Assembly (NCBI RefSeq): GCF_013426205.1
Contig: NC_089423.1
Span: 4,898,001 to 4,962,000, forward strand
Direction of reading: 5' to 3'
Length of the DNA: 64,000 nucleotides
Origin: Metarhizium brunneum
Lineage: Eukaryota; Ascomycota; Sordariomycetes; Hypocreales; Clavicipitaceae
Shown: piece by piece, positions 33,245-44,756 of the stretch
How the letters are laid out: the number at the start of each line of letters is the position of its first letter
Numbering within the stretch: the stretch's first letter is position 1
Notes under the pieces: generated by a model
What the model saw: only the letters and a program-made list of their open reading frames with translations
Database searches by the model: none
What the model was told of the DNA's origin: nothing
Program-made: the position numbers and the translations under genes

Positions 33245-36200
33245 ATGTCCAAATACAAGGACAAGGATGGCGGCATTGTCCTCAGCTTCGGGGGGCAGTG
33301 GGTGAGCTGGGCGCACACAATTGTCGCATACAGTAAGTCGTCATGGGCTCTACGAGGCGCTCCGAATCAATGCAGTAGCTGCTTTTGCACACAGAGTCGC
33401 AATTGACAACAGTCGTTCTAACCGCCATCTGTAGCCGCTTTCCTGAGCGCATTGATCGTCGGCGTCTCCCTTCACTATCACAAGATTGTCCAGAATGAGT
33501 TTTACGGATATCCCCAGGAGTGGTTCCCGTCCGTGTCGGCGACAATTGGCGATCGATACCCCGAACGGTCTTTTTTCATGATCTTTATTGCCATCACATC
33601 CGGTATAACCAACATCTCCAAGACCGCACTGCCCATGTTCCGATAGCTAACTTGGCCCAGGACCTCGTTTCGCCTTGGTCGGCCTTTTCTACCTTCTTAC
33701 CCGAAAACCAGGGACCAAGCTGCCCGGCTTCATTGCTTCCATGGGTGTTCTTCGCACTCTCACGTGCGGAGGCTGGACTTATATCACCTCGACGGACGAT
33801 CACGACTGGCATGACATTCTCATGATTTCGTACATTGTGGCAACCCTGCCTTGGACCCTGGGATGCATTGCCCTGAGCCCGCCAAACCCGCAGGCTATCA
33901 AGTACCGGAAGTACCTTGCTACTGCTTTCTTTGGTACCCTGGTGCCTCTCATCTACTTCTTCATTCAGCACAAGGTGCATCGCGTTGCTGGAGGTTTGTT
34001 GTAGCCCCGTCGAACACAGATGTGACTGATCTAACATGAGCGCTTAGCCTATACCATCTATGCATTCTTTGAGTGGGCATTGATCCTCTTTGACGTTGGC
34101 TTTGATGCCGTTACAGCTCTGGATTATAGCACATTTGAAGTCGTGATCAGGGATGTCAAGGGATTGAGCAAGGGGTACGTGCAATGGCTTCCAAGATAGT
34201 CCTGGCTTCTTGTTCCATCAAATTTCAATATACACCCGTTATTTTGAGGCGTCGTCTAAGATTTCTCGCAGTGATAACCTCTCGTCCGTCCCGTCTGCTG
34301 TCATGGAGAAAGAGTAAGTCCTTCCCTGGGTATCTGCAAACTACGGCCTACTGACTGTTCAAAACTAGAAAGGAAAAGGCAACTGGCGGTCTCTACTCTC
34401 TGCGCTTCACCTGGTCTGAGGCATTGGACACTGCTGCTGACGTTTATCATGGAGTAAGTCAAGGCCTTGGTCGCGCATTTTTTGACAATGTCTGACGGTC
34501 TGCAGTTTGTGTTCTGGTCCATGTTGACCAGCTTGGGTCTGGTAGTCTGGTGTAAGTTTGCTTGTTCGACAGTTGGCATAGTCTTTTGAGGCTGACATTA
34601 AAATAGACTTCCCTCTTTGGCACATGGGCATATCCGGATATGAAGCTTTTGTTTTAGTCTCCATTTCTCCTCTGCTCCTTGTTGGACCTCTTCGATCGGC
34701 TGTTATCAGCAACCAGCGAATCATTCATCTCCTATCTCTCTCAGGAGTCGCTGCTTATTTGGTTTTGGACCCCGCTCGTCGTCTGTTTACAGTTGGTTTT
34801 GGTGTTGCCATGTCGACTTTAGGATGGGTTGCCACGCTCCATGCCGAGTCCTTGCACGAAGCAAGATTCGAGTCCAGGATCCTCGGCCTGCTGGTTGGGC
34901 TTATCCTCTCGTCGACTGCCAAGTTTGCCTGGCAGACCAATAACCCCATCTGGCCCATCATGCATGAGGCCAATGGTGGATGGAACCTCACTGGGCTTGT
35001 GCTTGGAGTCCTGGCTGCGCTGCGCTTCACTCGCAAGGCTCCTTTGACTAGCGGGACCCCTGATGGCGCCCAGAGAGGCTCAACTGTGCTGGCTGCTTGT
35101 GGTGTTGGAGGTGTCTTTTTTGGTATGCACTCACTGCTATCTGATACCAGCACCATGATTCTTTGGGTCTGGGAAGGATTCCCCATCCGGGGCCCTTATT
35201 TCTCTACGCACGGTTGGTGCACCCTTGCCGCCATGTCTGCTGGTCTCTTTATTGGAATCTGCAAACCCTCTCTTGCTGGTAGCTGGCCACAGTACGCCGT
35301 CGGCACCGCTGGTGCAATGGTTTTGACATTCTTCAGTCACTGGTTTGGATACTACGGTGGTCTTGTTATTGCTGCCTACCTGATGGCTGTTGCTGTGCCT
35401 CTGCTTAGCAACGCTTCCAAGAAGAGCCCTGCCGTTACCTTTGGCCTTGGGTTCTTCATATACGTCTTCTTGGTTCTATTCCATGTCTGGGTGGTTGCCT
35501 ATGCGTTTGTTCCTGGCGGTCCTCTCGTTCGTGAGCATACTGACTGGATCATGTACTCGATGATGGGTCTCATTGGCGCTGGTGTTTACGACTTCAATGC
35601 CTCCCAACCACGCAAGCAGCAGCCTCGTCGCACCTCTGCTTCTCAGCATAAGAAATATTTTGGATTTGCCACCATTATTGTCAATATCCTCTTCCTGTGC
35701 GCTGCTTTTATGCGCTTCCCCACCAACGACTACAAGCCATATCACGCCAAGGACCGTGTCCTCACAGCTGGTATTTGGACCATTCACTTCTCCTTGGACA
35801 ACGACATGTGGTCATCAGAGTACCGTATGCGAGACCTTATCAAGGAGATGGAGCTTGATGTTGTGGGACTTCTCGAGTCCGACTTGCAGCGCATCATCAT
35901 GGGCAACCGCGATACCACGCAGTTCCTGGCCGAGGATCTGGGCATGTATGTTGACTACGGCCCCGGCCCCAACAAGCACACTTGGGGTGCAGCTTTGCTT
36001 TCCAAGTTCCCCATTGTCGAGTCGAAGCACCATCTCCTCCCCAGTCCAGTAGGTGAACTAGCGCCGGCTATCCACGCTACGCTTGATGTGTATGGCGAAC
36101 TGGTCGATGTCTTTGTCTTCCATTCTGGACAGGAGGAGGACCCCGAGGACCGGCGCCTGCAGTCCGAGTATCTGGCGCAACTGATGGGCTCTACTCCACG

Positions 36201-36591
36201 ACCTGCGTTCCTTCTCAGCTACCTTGTCACGAAGCCCCTCGAAGGCAACTACAACACCTACGTCAGCGAGAAGTCTGGAATGCATGACGTTGACTCGACT
36301 GATTGGGACCGATGGTGCGAGTACATCCTCTTCAAGAAGCTTAAGCGTGTCGGCTATGCCCGCGTGAGCAGAAGCACAATTACCGATACGGAGTTGCAGG
36401 TGGCCAAGTTTGTGATCCCCAACTCTGCCGCCGAAGCCCAGCAGCTAGACTCGGTGTCTGCCGAGGAGCGTAACCGTCGCGTGCAGGAGTCTGAGGTCCC
36501 CGAGGGCTGGAGATTCCCGGCCATGTTCAGGGGACAGGGTGTTAGAGATCATAGATACCACGTCTTTGATGAGCCCAGATACTTTAATTAA
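33245..36591 (+). CDS. CWH43: GPI-anchor lipid remodelling protein CWH43
   Basis: Eight exons: 33245-33332, 33435-33602, 33661-33993, 34048-34174, 34272-34313, 34369-34453, 34506-34551 and 34607-36591 (957 aa). All seven introns fall in the 5' third. Cwh43 replaces diacylglycerol with ceramide on GPI anchors in the ER/Golgi. The N-terminal PGAP2-like multi-span part starts [17 protein letters not shown] and includes [15 protein letters not shown]; a central multi-span region follows ([16 protein letters not shown] ... [18 protein letters not shown]). The C-terminal 250 residues are the endonuclease/exonuclease/phosphatase-like domain ([44 protein letters not shown]). This single-chain N+C arrangement is the fungal form; animals encode the parts separately. 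Intron 3 has a weaker GTTTGT donor. It acts downstream of GPI proteins such as that at 5721. Confidence 0.94.
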
Positions 36592-38505
36592 GACAGAGCT
36601 GGGGTCTAGAGAATATTTATTGCAGACATGGAGATGGTGCAATAAGGACTGTACAAGAAGGAACTGATATTTCGGTGAAAATATAATATAATTTGCATGT
36701 GCCGCCAAGGCACGCTTCTACTGGAAATATGAAATTGGGTTAGTGCCATGACTCAAAAAACTGTATCTATTTGAGACGCCATGTCGAGCTTTGTTGCACT
36801 TCCAGCGCTAGATGGGTAGGATGGGAGAGGAGATAACTGGCGTGGTGTGGATTCGACGATCCGGCCTGACTCCCGTGGCCCAGAGGGAACCAGCAGCTTC
36901 ATGACGTCACCATACGAATATGGATTGAATGCTGAATTTCATTCAATCTTTCCCAAAAGTTGCTTCTTGATTGTTGGGGCTTAATCCAGTAGCACCTGTA
37001 CTATATGTGGCAGCGCATCAACTGAATGCCACTGGACAAAGCTACCAAGATGAAACAATTAAGCTATTTACCCGACGGGATACATATGTAGGCTTTTCTT
37101 TTTTCTAGACCGCGTTTCGATACCAGCTGTGGCAGCGAGAAAAGGCAGAGTGCCGCAACCATCTGAGACTGAGCCAGGACAAGCAGCGAATGCAGCGTGT
37201 TGCCAGCACGTCCTTACCTTCGTCCGCTTTGGGCGGATAACTCGGGCCTTGTGTGTGGGATTTGAAACAAGAACCAGTACCTACTTGGTAGCACAGTGCT
37301 ATCATGGGGCGCGTCTTTGTCGAGGAAAGTGGTTTGCCTTGGGCAAATTAGGCGGTGGCAGCGCCCCCGAGCGGCAGTCGACGGGATATCTGGGCCCAGA
37401 GCCCCACAATTCCCGGCGCTCAAGGCGCGGAACCACAGGCGGAATGGATTCCAACGCCGGCTTAAGTCGAGCGAGGTCACGCGGGTGCTACGGGACACCA
37501 AACAGACGGTCTGGTTTTTAGCATTTTTGATCTGCTGCCTTGGGGTCTTTTAGTACACATCTGGCTTGGGGCATGGGTACTTGCCTAGGATCGAAGGGGT
37601 ACATATGTACTGAAGGGAGGGCCTGGCGGTGGATGCATGTACCCGCGTTGTCCGTCCCTGATGCAACGCCGTGCATAAAATGGGACTCGACCAGACTTTT
37701 TGGCCGAAGCAATGCGCGCGCTGCGTCGGTTCCCCGGACCAGACGACAGTTGCCTGCCAAGCAGGCTGGGGTGTTTGTCGACGTTGCACGCCGGACCGTG
37801 CTCATTCGCTACCCGGGTGGTGTTTTTGCAGTTGGTGACGATGGCACCCGGCCTGCACCAATATTAAAATGACATGGACCCAGAGCCTTATCAGCCGCAA
37901 AAGCGCAGCTGCGCCTCTGACGGCGCGGAGTCGCGCGAGACAGGCCTGGGTCTGCGCTGCAATGACGAAGCACTGAGCACACATGCACACACACGCAAAC
38001 GGTCATGGTCTGGTGGCAGAGTCCATGTCTAGTGTGGCCAGTGGCCAGTGGCCAGTGACCGAACCTAGCCGCCCCCCGAATTCTGTGCTGCCCCAACTTG
38101 CCCCGACTTTGCCCCAGAGCTCCCCCAGCTCCCCTGCCTAATCGATAAAGATCCAGGCGGTGTCTCCCCCAGCTGTGCCCCCATCTGCGCCCACATGTGC
38201 CGTGGAAAGCCGCTTGCATCTGCAATCCACGCCGTCTCACTCGTCAGAATCACCATGGCTCGTTGACTTTTTTGTTTTTATCTCGCTGGCCGCGGCGCAG
38301 GACTTTGTGGAGAGAGGAGGAGATTTGGAGCAAAGGGAGGGGTTGGTTCGTATGGCTGGAGTGTAGCGTTTTTGTTTAAGAGAGTTTTGCGCGGCCCTGT
38401 TTCTGGGGCTGCGGTGCTTGTTCCTCTTGACTTTGAATTTATTTTTATTTTCTTCTTCTATTTTTTGTCTCGAGTCCCCACTCACAACGCCTTGTTCCCA
38501 TCAAG
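36592..38505. other. Intergenic region upstream of the P450 gene
   Basis: 1.9 kb with no supportable gene; frames on both strands are short and lack domains. A 7-bp tandem repeat lies at 38034-38054. The last 250 bp before the P450 ATG are T- and C-rich, a likely promoter. Confidence 0.5.
38034..38054 (+). repeat. 7-bp tandem repeat, three units of GTGGCCA
   Basis: Three perfect consecutive units followed by a partial GTGACC, in non-coding sequence. Confidence 0.85.
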
Positions 38506-40446
38506 ATGGAGATGAAGATTGCTCTGGGACATCTTGGCATGTACCTGGGACTGTTGGCTGGAGCTGGACTGCTCTATGTGAGTGCTGCTTCTTTTTGCGT
38601 CTATTGGGATTGAAATTCAGACGGTGAAGGGTGGTGGCGGCGACTGGACGAGTTGTTGAGCAGCCAGCGCCAGTCGATACATGTCGGTTGCACAAAGATC
38701 AATCAAACGACACGGATGGCTAATGGGAGATTTGATTTGATAGGCCTTCGGTCTCGTCGTGTACAGAGTCTTCTTCCACCCCCTTGCCAAATATCCCGGT
38801 CCTTTCCTGGCCAAAATCACCGATGCATACCAGCTCTATCACGCTTACAAGGGCGACCGCCACCTTGAGTTCTGGCGCATGCACCAGAAATATGGTAAGA
38901 AGAATTTCTCGAATCCCGAGAGACTCCTTCTCCCCCAGACGTTGGATTGCTGACACAAAATCTTCCAGGCAAGGTGGTTCGATTCGGTCCCAACTCCGTC
39001 TCCTTCAACTCCAACCAGTCCCTCAAGGAAATCTACGGCTTCAAGTCCAACGTGCGCAAGGCCGAGTTCTACGATGCCTTTGTCCACCCAGCCGCCAACA
39101 CGCACAACACCCGCGACAAGGACGTCCACGCCCGCAAGCGCCGCGTCCTGTCGCACGCCTTCTCCGAGAGTGCCATGAAGGAGATGCAGCGCTACATCCT
39201 CGGCAACGTCCGCACCTTTTGCGACCAGATTGGCCTCAACGATGGCGGCGCCGACGCCAAGGGCTGGACGAAGCCGCGCAACATGAGCGACTGGTGCAAC
39301 TACCTGGCCATGGACATCCTGGGCGACCTCAGCTTTGGCAAGGCCTTCCACATGCTGGAGAGGCCCGACAACCGCTTTGCGCTGGAGCTGGTCGAGGCCG
39401 CCACCACGCGCCATCTCATTTGCGGCACCATGCCCATTGTCGACAAGCTCAAGATTGACAAGTTCTTGTTCCCCAAGCTTGCTGCCGGTCGCGCGAGATA
39501 CATGGCCTACAGCAAGGGCCAGCTCACCGAGCGTACCAAGCTCGGCGAGGAGACGGATCGACGTGACTTCTTTTACTACTTGCTCAAGGCTCGCGATCCC
39601 GAGACCGGTCACGGCTTCACCACTCCTGAACTCTGGGGCGAGTCCAACTTGCTGTAAGTGTTTGGGAAGGAAAATGCGTCGGAGAAGCTACAATGAGAGA
39701 AGCTGCTGGGCGTCCGTCATGGGGAATTTTCTTTTTTGCTGACTATGAGTGTTCAAAATAGCATCATTGCCGGCTCAGACACCACGTCCACCGCCATGGC
39801 CGCAACGATTTTCTACCTCGTGCGCAACCCGCACGCCCTGAAGCGCGTGACGCAAGAAATCCGCACCAAGTTCAGCGACGTCGAGGAGATTGTCCACGGC
39901 CCCCTCCTGGGATCGTGCACGTACCTCCGCGCCTGTGTCGACGAGGCCATGCGCCTCTCTCCATCCGTGGGCGGCATCCTACCCCGTGAAGTGCTCCCCG
40001 GCGGCATCACCATCGACGGCCAGACGCTGCCGCAGGGCACCGTCGTCGGAACTCCCCACTACACCATCCATCACAACGAGACCTACTACCCCGTTCCGTA
40101 TGGCTACGCGCCCGAGCGCTGGCTGCGCGACGAGGTCAACCCACTCACCGGCAAGACCACGACGGAAGACGATGTTGCCCTCGCCCAGAGCGCCTTCTGC
40201 CCCTTCTCCATCGGACCCCGTGGCTGTATCGGCAAGGGTCTGGCCTACGTCGAAATGACCACCACTCTGGCCAGAACAATCTACTTGTACGACCTGCGAC
40301 GAGCTATTGGCGTCGTTGATCCCGGCGAGGGCCGCGCCGACCTCGAGTGGGGGCGACACCGCGTGACAGAGTTCCAGCTGGTTGACACGTTTACCAGTGC
40401 CAAGAAGGGTCCTATGGTTGAGTTTAGGAAGGTTGAGAAGGCCTAA
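38506..40446 (+). CDS. Microsomal cytochrome P450 monooxygenase
   Basis: Four exons: 38506-38577, 38744-38894, 38969-39653 and 39762-40446 (530 aa). An N-terminal hydrophobic anchor (GMYLGLLAGAGLLYAFGLVVY) is followed by FHPLAKYPGP, the proline hinge. Hallmarks are the I-helix AGSDTTS at 306-312, ExxR as EAMR at 364-367, PERW at 420-423 and the haem loop FSIGPRGCIG with ligand Cys458. The protein should be an ER-bound, reductase-dependent oxidase. It resembles the large fungal group annotated as benzoate 4-monooxygenase-like or isotrichodermin C-15 hydroxylase-like; substrate and CYP family cannot be read from sequence. No synthase, transporter or dedicated regulator adjoins it, so it is not evidently part of a metabolite cluster. 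Exons 3-4 are strongly GC3-biased. Confidence 0.93.
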
Positions 40447-41298
40447 AGGCGGCGTTTGGTCTCTTTGTGGACATGGATGCAAAGATTTGGATGGGGGGTT
40501 TTTGGGTAGTATAATGGTTTAACGGCATTCACGGACGGGTAAATCTGTAGTTTCTGGTTTTTACTCTGTGACTAGTAGTTTCTGCGTAGTTTCTGCATTA
40601 GGGAGATGGTGATATGGGGTGGAAGATACTAGTTGTTATTTCTGATTAAAAAAAAAATTGAAATCTCATCTGCGGTGCTTCTGTGATTTTTTTTTTTGTT
40701 TTTTTGTTTTGGCTTCTCCATTTGGTGAATGGTGAACATACTGCTGTAGACGGGGTTAACGAGGTATATTCTGATGCTGTGGCCAGGTCGTCAGGTGAGC
40801 CTAAGCATCATTGATGGCTAATACGGGACCTTGTGAGTCTCATGTAGAAGTCGTACATGATTTTTTGTTGTTGCAGTGCCAAAAAGATAGTATGGGTTAC
40901 TCTGTACTGGGATAGATTGATGAAGGGACCAACTAAGTGCGTCCACTGTCAGCCCCACTGCCGAGCTTCACAGTTGGATTGACCCTCCTCTGTGCTCACG
41001 CACAAGGTACTTGGGTACCTGCCCGAGGATTTGACCAGCCCACCAACTGCATCAGGCTCGCAAGGCTGACGGATTTCTTCAATGTTCTTTGCGTCCCAAG
41101 CTGCAACGCGCGACTGACCTCCGCTCCAGACCCGATTACTCAACGGATCGGTTGCGCCTCCACGAGGTCGAGCATATTGATCTTGCCAAAGGACCTGCTC
41201 AAAGTCTCAGGTCCTCGGATTGACCCAGCTCTCGAGATGAAGTTATAGCCTGCGAAACTACCTACTCTCGAGCCCTTCGTTCGAGCGAACCGCCCACC
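40447..41298. other. Intergenic region between P450 and AMO1
   Basis: The P450 3' UTR side is AT-rich with A and T homopolymers (about 40649-40715). The second half is the presumed AMO1 promoter. No gene seen. Confidence 0.5.
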
Positions 41299-43241
41299 AT
41301 GGCGATATGCAAATTCTACCAGCAGGGCTATTGCAAGTTTGGCAGTATGTCCACCCCAATCATCTCCCAGATCTAGATGTGCAGACTTGATGATTGACCC
41401 TGTACGCAGGTACTTGCCGGTTTGAACATCCCGATGCTGGAAATAATCGAAACCAAAGCCAGAATCGCTTCGGCACTCTTGCTTCCGGCGCAGGAGGTGG
41501 CAGCCGCGGAGCATTACAAGATGCACTCGGTAAACAAATTCTTCATCCATCTCTGACCAGTAGCGGCGGCGCTGACTCTCTGCAATCGCAGACAAGTACA
41601 GCATCGTCACCGATACCATGGTCAAGGACCTGACGAGCGAGGCGCCGCAATGGATTCTGTCGGCTTACGCGCCGGGGAGGAATGCCCCGGAGCAGCTGTT
41701 TGGAGGATACCCTCGAGAACAGAGCTTCGAAGAGATGAGATTACACTTTATGATGGGCAAGGCGGCAGGGAATGAACAACAGGCTGTGAGTAGCCGCCCA
41801 CTCGGACACTGAATTTTTCTTCATTTTTTCTTTTCCAAAAGAGACCTGGATTGTTCTGACCCATTCGCAGCTCAATCAAGCACAGGAACTCTATCAGAAT
41901 GCCCAACAGCAAATGCAAAATGCTGTACGAAATATCGACGAAGCTGCCCGATTCGTCGTGGAAGCCGAGAGCAAGCACCCCAACCGATTGGATGTCTGCC
42001 GAGAAGGATCTCAGGGGGCTCCCTTTGGCGAGTTCCAGGTTGGAAAGAGACCCAGCGGTATTGCTCAGCCGGCGCAAGCCAATCCTTTCAGCACCGACTC
42101 TACCACCACCGCATCACCGTTTGGCCAAGCTGCTGCTCAACCAACGCCGAGTGCCTTTGGGCAGCCAGCAGCCCTGGGACAACGACCAAATCCTTTTGGC
42201 ACACCGGCATTTGGCCAACCGGCTCAGCCAAGTTCGGCATTCGGCCAGCCTTCTCAGCCATCGTCGGCATTTGGACAGCAATCATCGCAGCCGGCGGCCC
42301 CCGCGTTTGGGCAACCGTCCCAGCCAACATCCGCCTTTGGACAGGCATCTACCCTTGGAGCCAAGCCGAGCCCGTTTGGAACGCCGTCATTTGGTCAGTC
42401 CGCTCAGCCTACGAATTCACAACCCGGCGGATTTGGCCAGCCCAGTCAACTGGGCGCGAAGCCGAACCCCTTTGCCTCTGGTGGCGCGGCAAACCAAGGT
42501 TCCAGTCCGTTTGGATCTCTGGGAACTGCCAACAATGCACAAGCCCCTGTGGCAGTCAACCCCTTTGCGAGTTCAAACGCCGATCAGATCAATGCTACAC
42601 CAAATCCCTTTGCATCTAATAATTCGAACCAGAACAACACCGGCCAGCCAAGTCCGTTTGGACAACAACAACCAACACAGAATCAAAGTCCCTTCGGCCA
42701 AGCTTCAAGGCCGAATCCCTTTGCTTCCACCACTACAACGGCGAACCAACAAGTAAACAACCCCTTTGCTCAGAGTACCCAAAACCAAACCAACGGTGTC
42801 TTTGGAAAACCCTCTCCTGCCCCATTCGGCCAGGGTGCCTCACAGCAGCCGAGCTCCTTTGGATCGGCAAGCCAGCCCCAACAAGCCGTTGCTTCTGCAA
42901 CTGGCGGCAATAATCCATACCCTCCAGAGAGCACGAAGCAGCACCCTTCCCTAGAGAGCTACGCGTCCAGGAATATGGATGGGACGCTGGCGGCATTCAA
43001 AGGCAAGCCTGTTACCTACAAGGACGGCAAGCCCGGAATCAGAGCATTCGACGGAACTTGGACACGCATATGGTTCCCCGACGGCGCGCCAGGGTATTAC
43101 AAGGATACTGAACTCTCCGTTGAAGCTTTCGACGAGCAGTCCCTGGCTCAATGGGCGGCGTTTGCGCAAACGGGCCAGTTTGCGGAAGGCATAATGCCCG
43201 AGTTGCCGCCGCCTCGGGAGTGCACACGGTGGGATTTTTGA
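41299..43241 (+). CDS. AMO1: CCCH zinc-finger FG nucleoporin AMO1
   Basis: Four exons: 41299-41344, 41410-41529, 41592-41785 and 41871-43241 (576 aa). The first exon codes for most of a CCCH zinc finger (CKFYQQGYCKFG-STCRFEH), completed in exon 2. A helical segment follows (YSIVTDTMVKDLTSEAPQWIL; LNQAQELYQNAQQQMQNAVR), then about 300 residues of FG repeats of PFGQ, AFGQ and NPFAS type (roughly 18 FG dipeptides). It ends with a folded C-terminal domain (SYASRNMDGTLAAFKGKP ... PPPRECTRWDF). The layout matches fission-yeast Amo1 and the related Nup42/NLP1 family, peripheral nuclear-pore proteins tied to mRNA export; Amo1 also affects microtubule organisation. The FG region has almost no charge, as expected for a cohesive FG domain. 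Confidence 0.9.
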
Positions 43242-43654
43242 AGAAATTGTATATATGTTCATGGTTGGCCATGGGAAAGGGGTTATATCGATAGCTCGGG
43301 ATACATAGGTTTGATGCATATTGCGGCGTTGACGGATTTCATATACGGCCATGGCAGATGATTGGGATGATTGGGGGGATTTTTGGACCTGCAGAGCTAT
43401 CGCAACATACGGCATGTATATGTGGCCAGAAGATCCTGGGCTTGACAAAAGCATGTACACCAAATGCACAATTTGACATGATTGACCACTTTGCCCTTTT
43501 CCAACGACAGGCCAATTGCCCATTTCCTACATCTACGAGCACACATTGCACATAGGGGTCATGTAGCTGCACAAAACCCAGTGTATTGAAACTGTCTGCG
43601 CCTAGCACACTTGCCACCTCAACACGCCACGCCACGCCCAACCAGTCTTGCCAT
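43242..43654. other. Convergent intergenic region (3' UTRs of AMO1 and RPS20)
   Basis: 413 bp with no gene seen; both 3' UTRs are expected here. Confidence 0.5.
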
Positions 43655-44234
43655 TTAAGCGGCAATAGTGACCTCGACCTCGACGCCGGCATCGATGTTG
43701 ACAATGATTTGCTTGACAACCTCGGTAGGGGCGTGAAGACTATCAAAAGAAACAAGAGTCAGCAAGAATAACACGCACACGGCCTAACGTGGCAGCCGGA
43801 AAGGAGCAGAGCATGAAGACGCACTCAATGAGACGCTTGTGGATGCGCATCTCGTACGAGTCCCAGGTCTTGGAGCCCTCGCCGCAGGGAGTCTTGCGGG
43901 TGGTGATCTTCAGCGTCTGCGTGGGCAGGCGGACGGGGCCCTTGACGCGCAGGTCCTTGCTCTTAGCACGGTCGAGGATCTCGGTGCACACCTTCTCGAG
44001 GACAGTGACCTTGCGGGAGGTGAGGGTGATGCGGATCTTGTGGGCCTTCTGTACGTTGCGAAAAAAATAAGTAAGTAAACGTCAGTAAATTATCTAGGGG
44101 CACGAAAAAGAAGATTCGTCTGGGGCGAGGGGAGCTTTTGTCCTTGTCGTCGGCTGTCGTGTATAATGGGGCTTTTGGGGGATGAAACGTACGGGGCCTT
44201 CGCCAATGTCCTTTTCGGCCTTGTTGTAAGACAT
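43655..44234 (-). CDS. RPS20: 40S ribosomal protein uS10 (RPS20)
   Basis: Three exons: 44234-44193, 44048-43825 and 43739-43655 (116 aa). The protein reads [14 protein letters not shown] / [20 protein letters not shown] ... [28 protein letters not shown] ... [17 protein letters not shown] and ends EVEVTIAA. This is uS10, a small-subunit head protein, with the universally conserved loop [15 protein letters not shown]. The large first intron (144 nt) after 14 codons is typical of fungal ribosomal-protein genes. The second donor is GTGCGT and splits an Asp codon (GA/T). It is head to head with the CUE3-like gene, which acts on stalled ribosomes. Confidence 0.97.
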
Positions 44235-44756
44235 GTTTGCTGGTGGATTGGAGGGATGTAGAGAAAACTTCACGACTCGACACGCGAGGGAATCGGCGAC
44301 GTTATCGGCAAAGTGATGAAGTTTGCTTTGTGGGTTGGTGAGAGGTTCAAAGATCGCGAACTATTTGGTGGTGGGGTGTTGGATGTATTTTCCCAGGTCG
44401 TAGGGCTTTTTTTGTGCGCGCTAGTCCTGATTGGGGTGTTGGAGGGCAATCCTGCCTGCCTGTGGAAAGGGTACGTACCAGCTGCAAGGTATGTGCAGTG
44501 TGGGGCGGCCGGTTGGCGCTGCGGCTCTCTTTGCGTGACGTTGGAGCTTCAGCGAGGCGGCATGTGTGGAACTCAGGATGATTCATCCGGCAGGACGGAC
44601 TGTGAAATATATATTTCAACATGCTTCCGTGGACGCCGTTGATTTTTCATACAATGGAATAAGCACCGGGGACTGCGTCAACGGACTACTCTCGTATCTC
44701 TTTTATTCTTGGCCGTATTCATCCCGGCATCACTCCGCACTGAGATTACACCCGAC
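44235..44756. promoter_or_regulatory. Shared divergent promoter region, RPS20 / CUE3-like
   Basis: 522 bp lie between the start codons. No discrete ribosomal-protein promoter element could be assigned with confidence. Confidence 0.5.
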
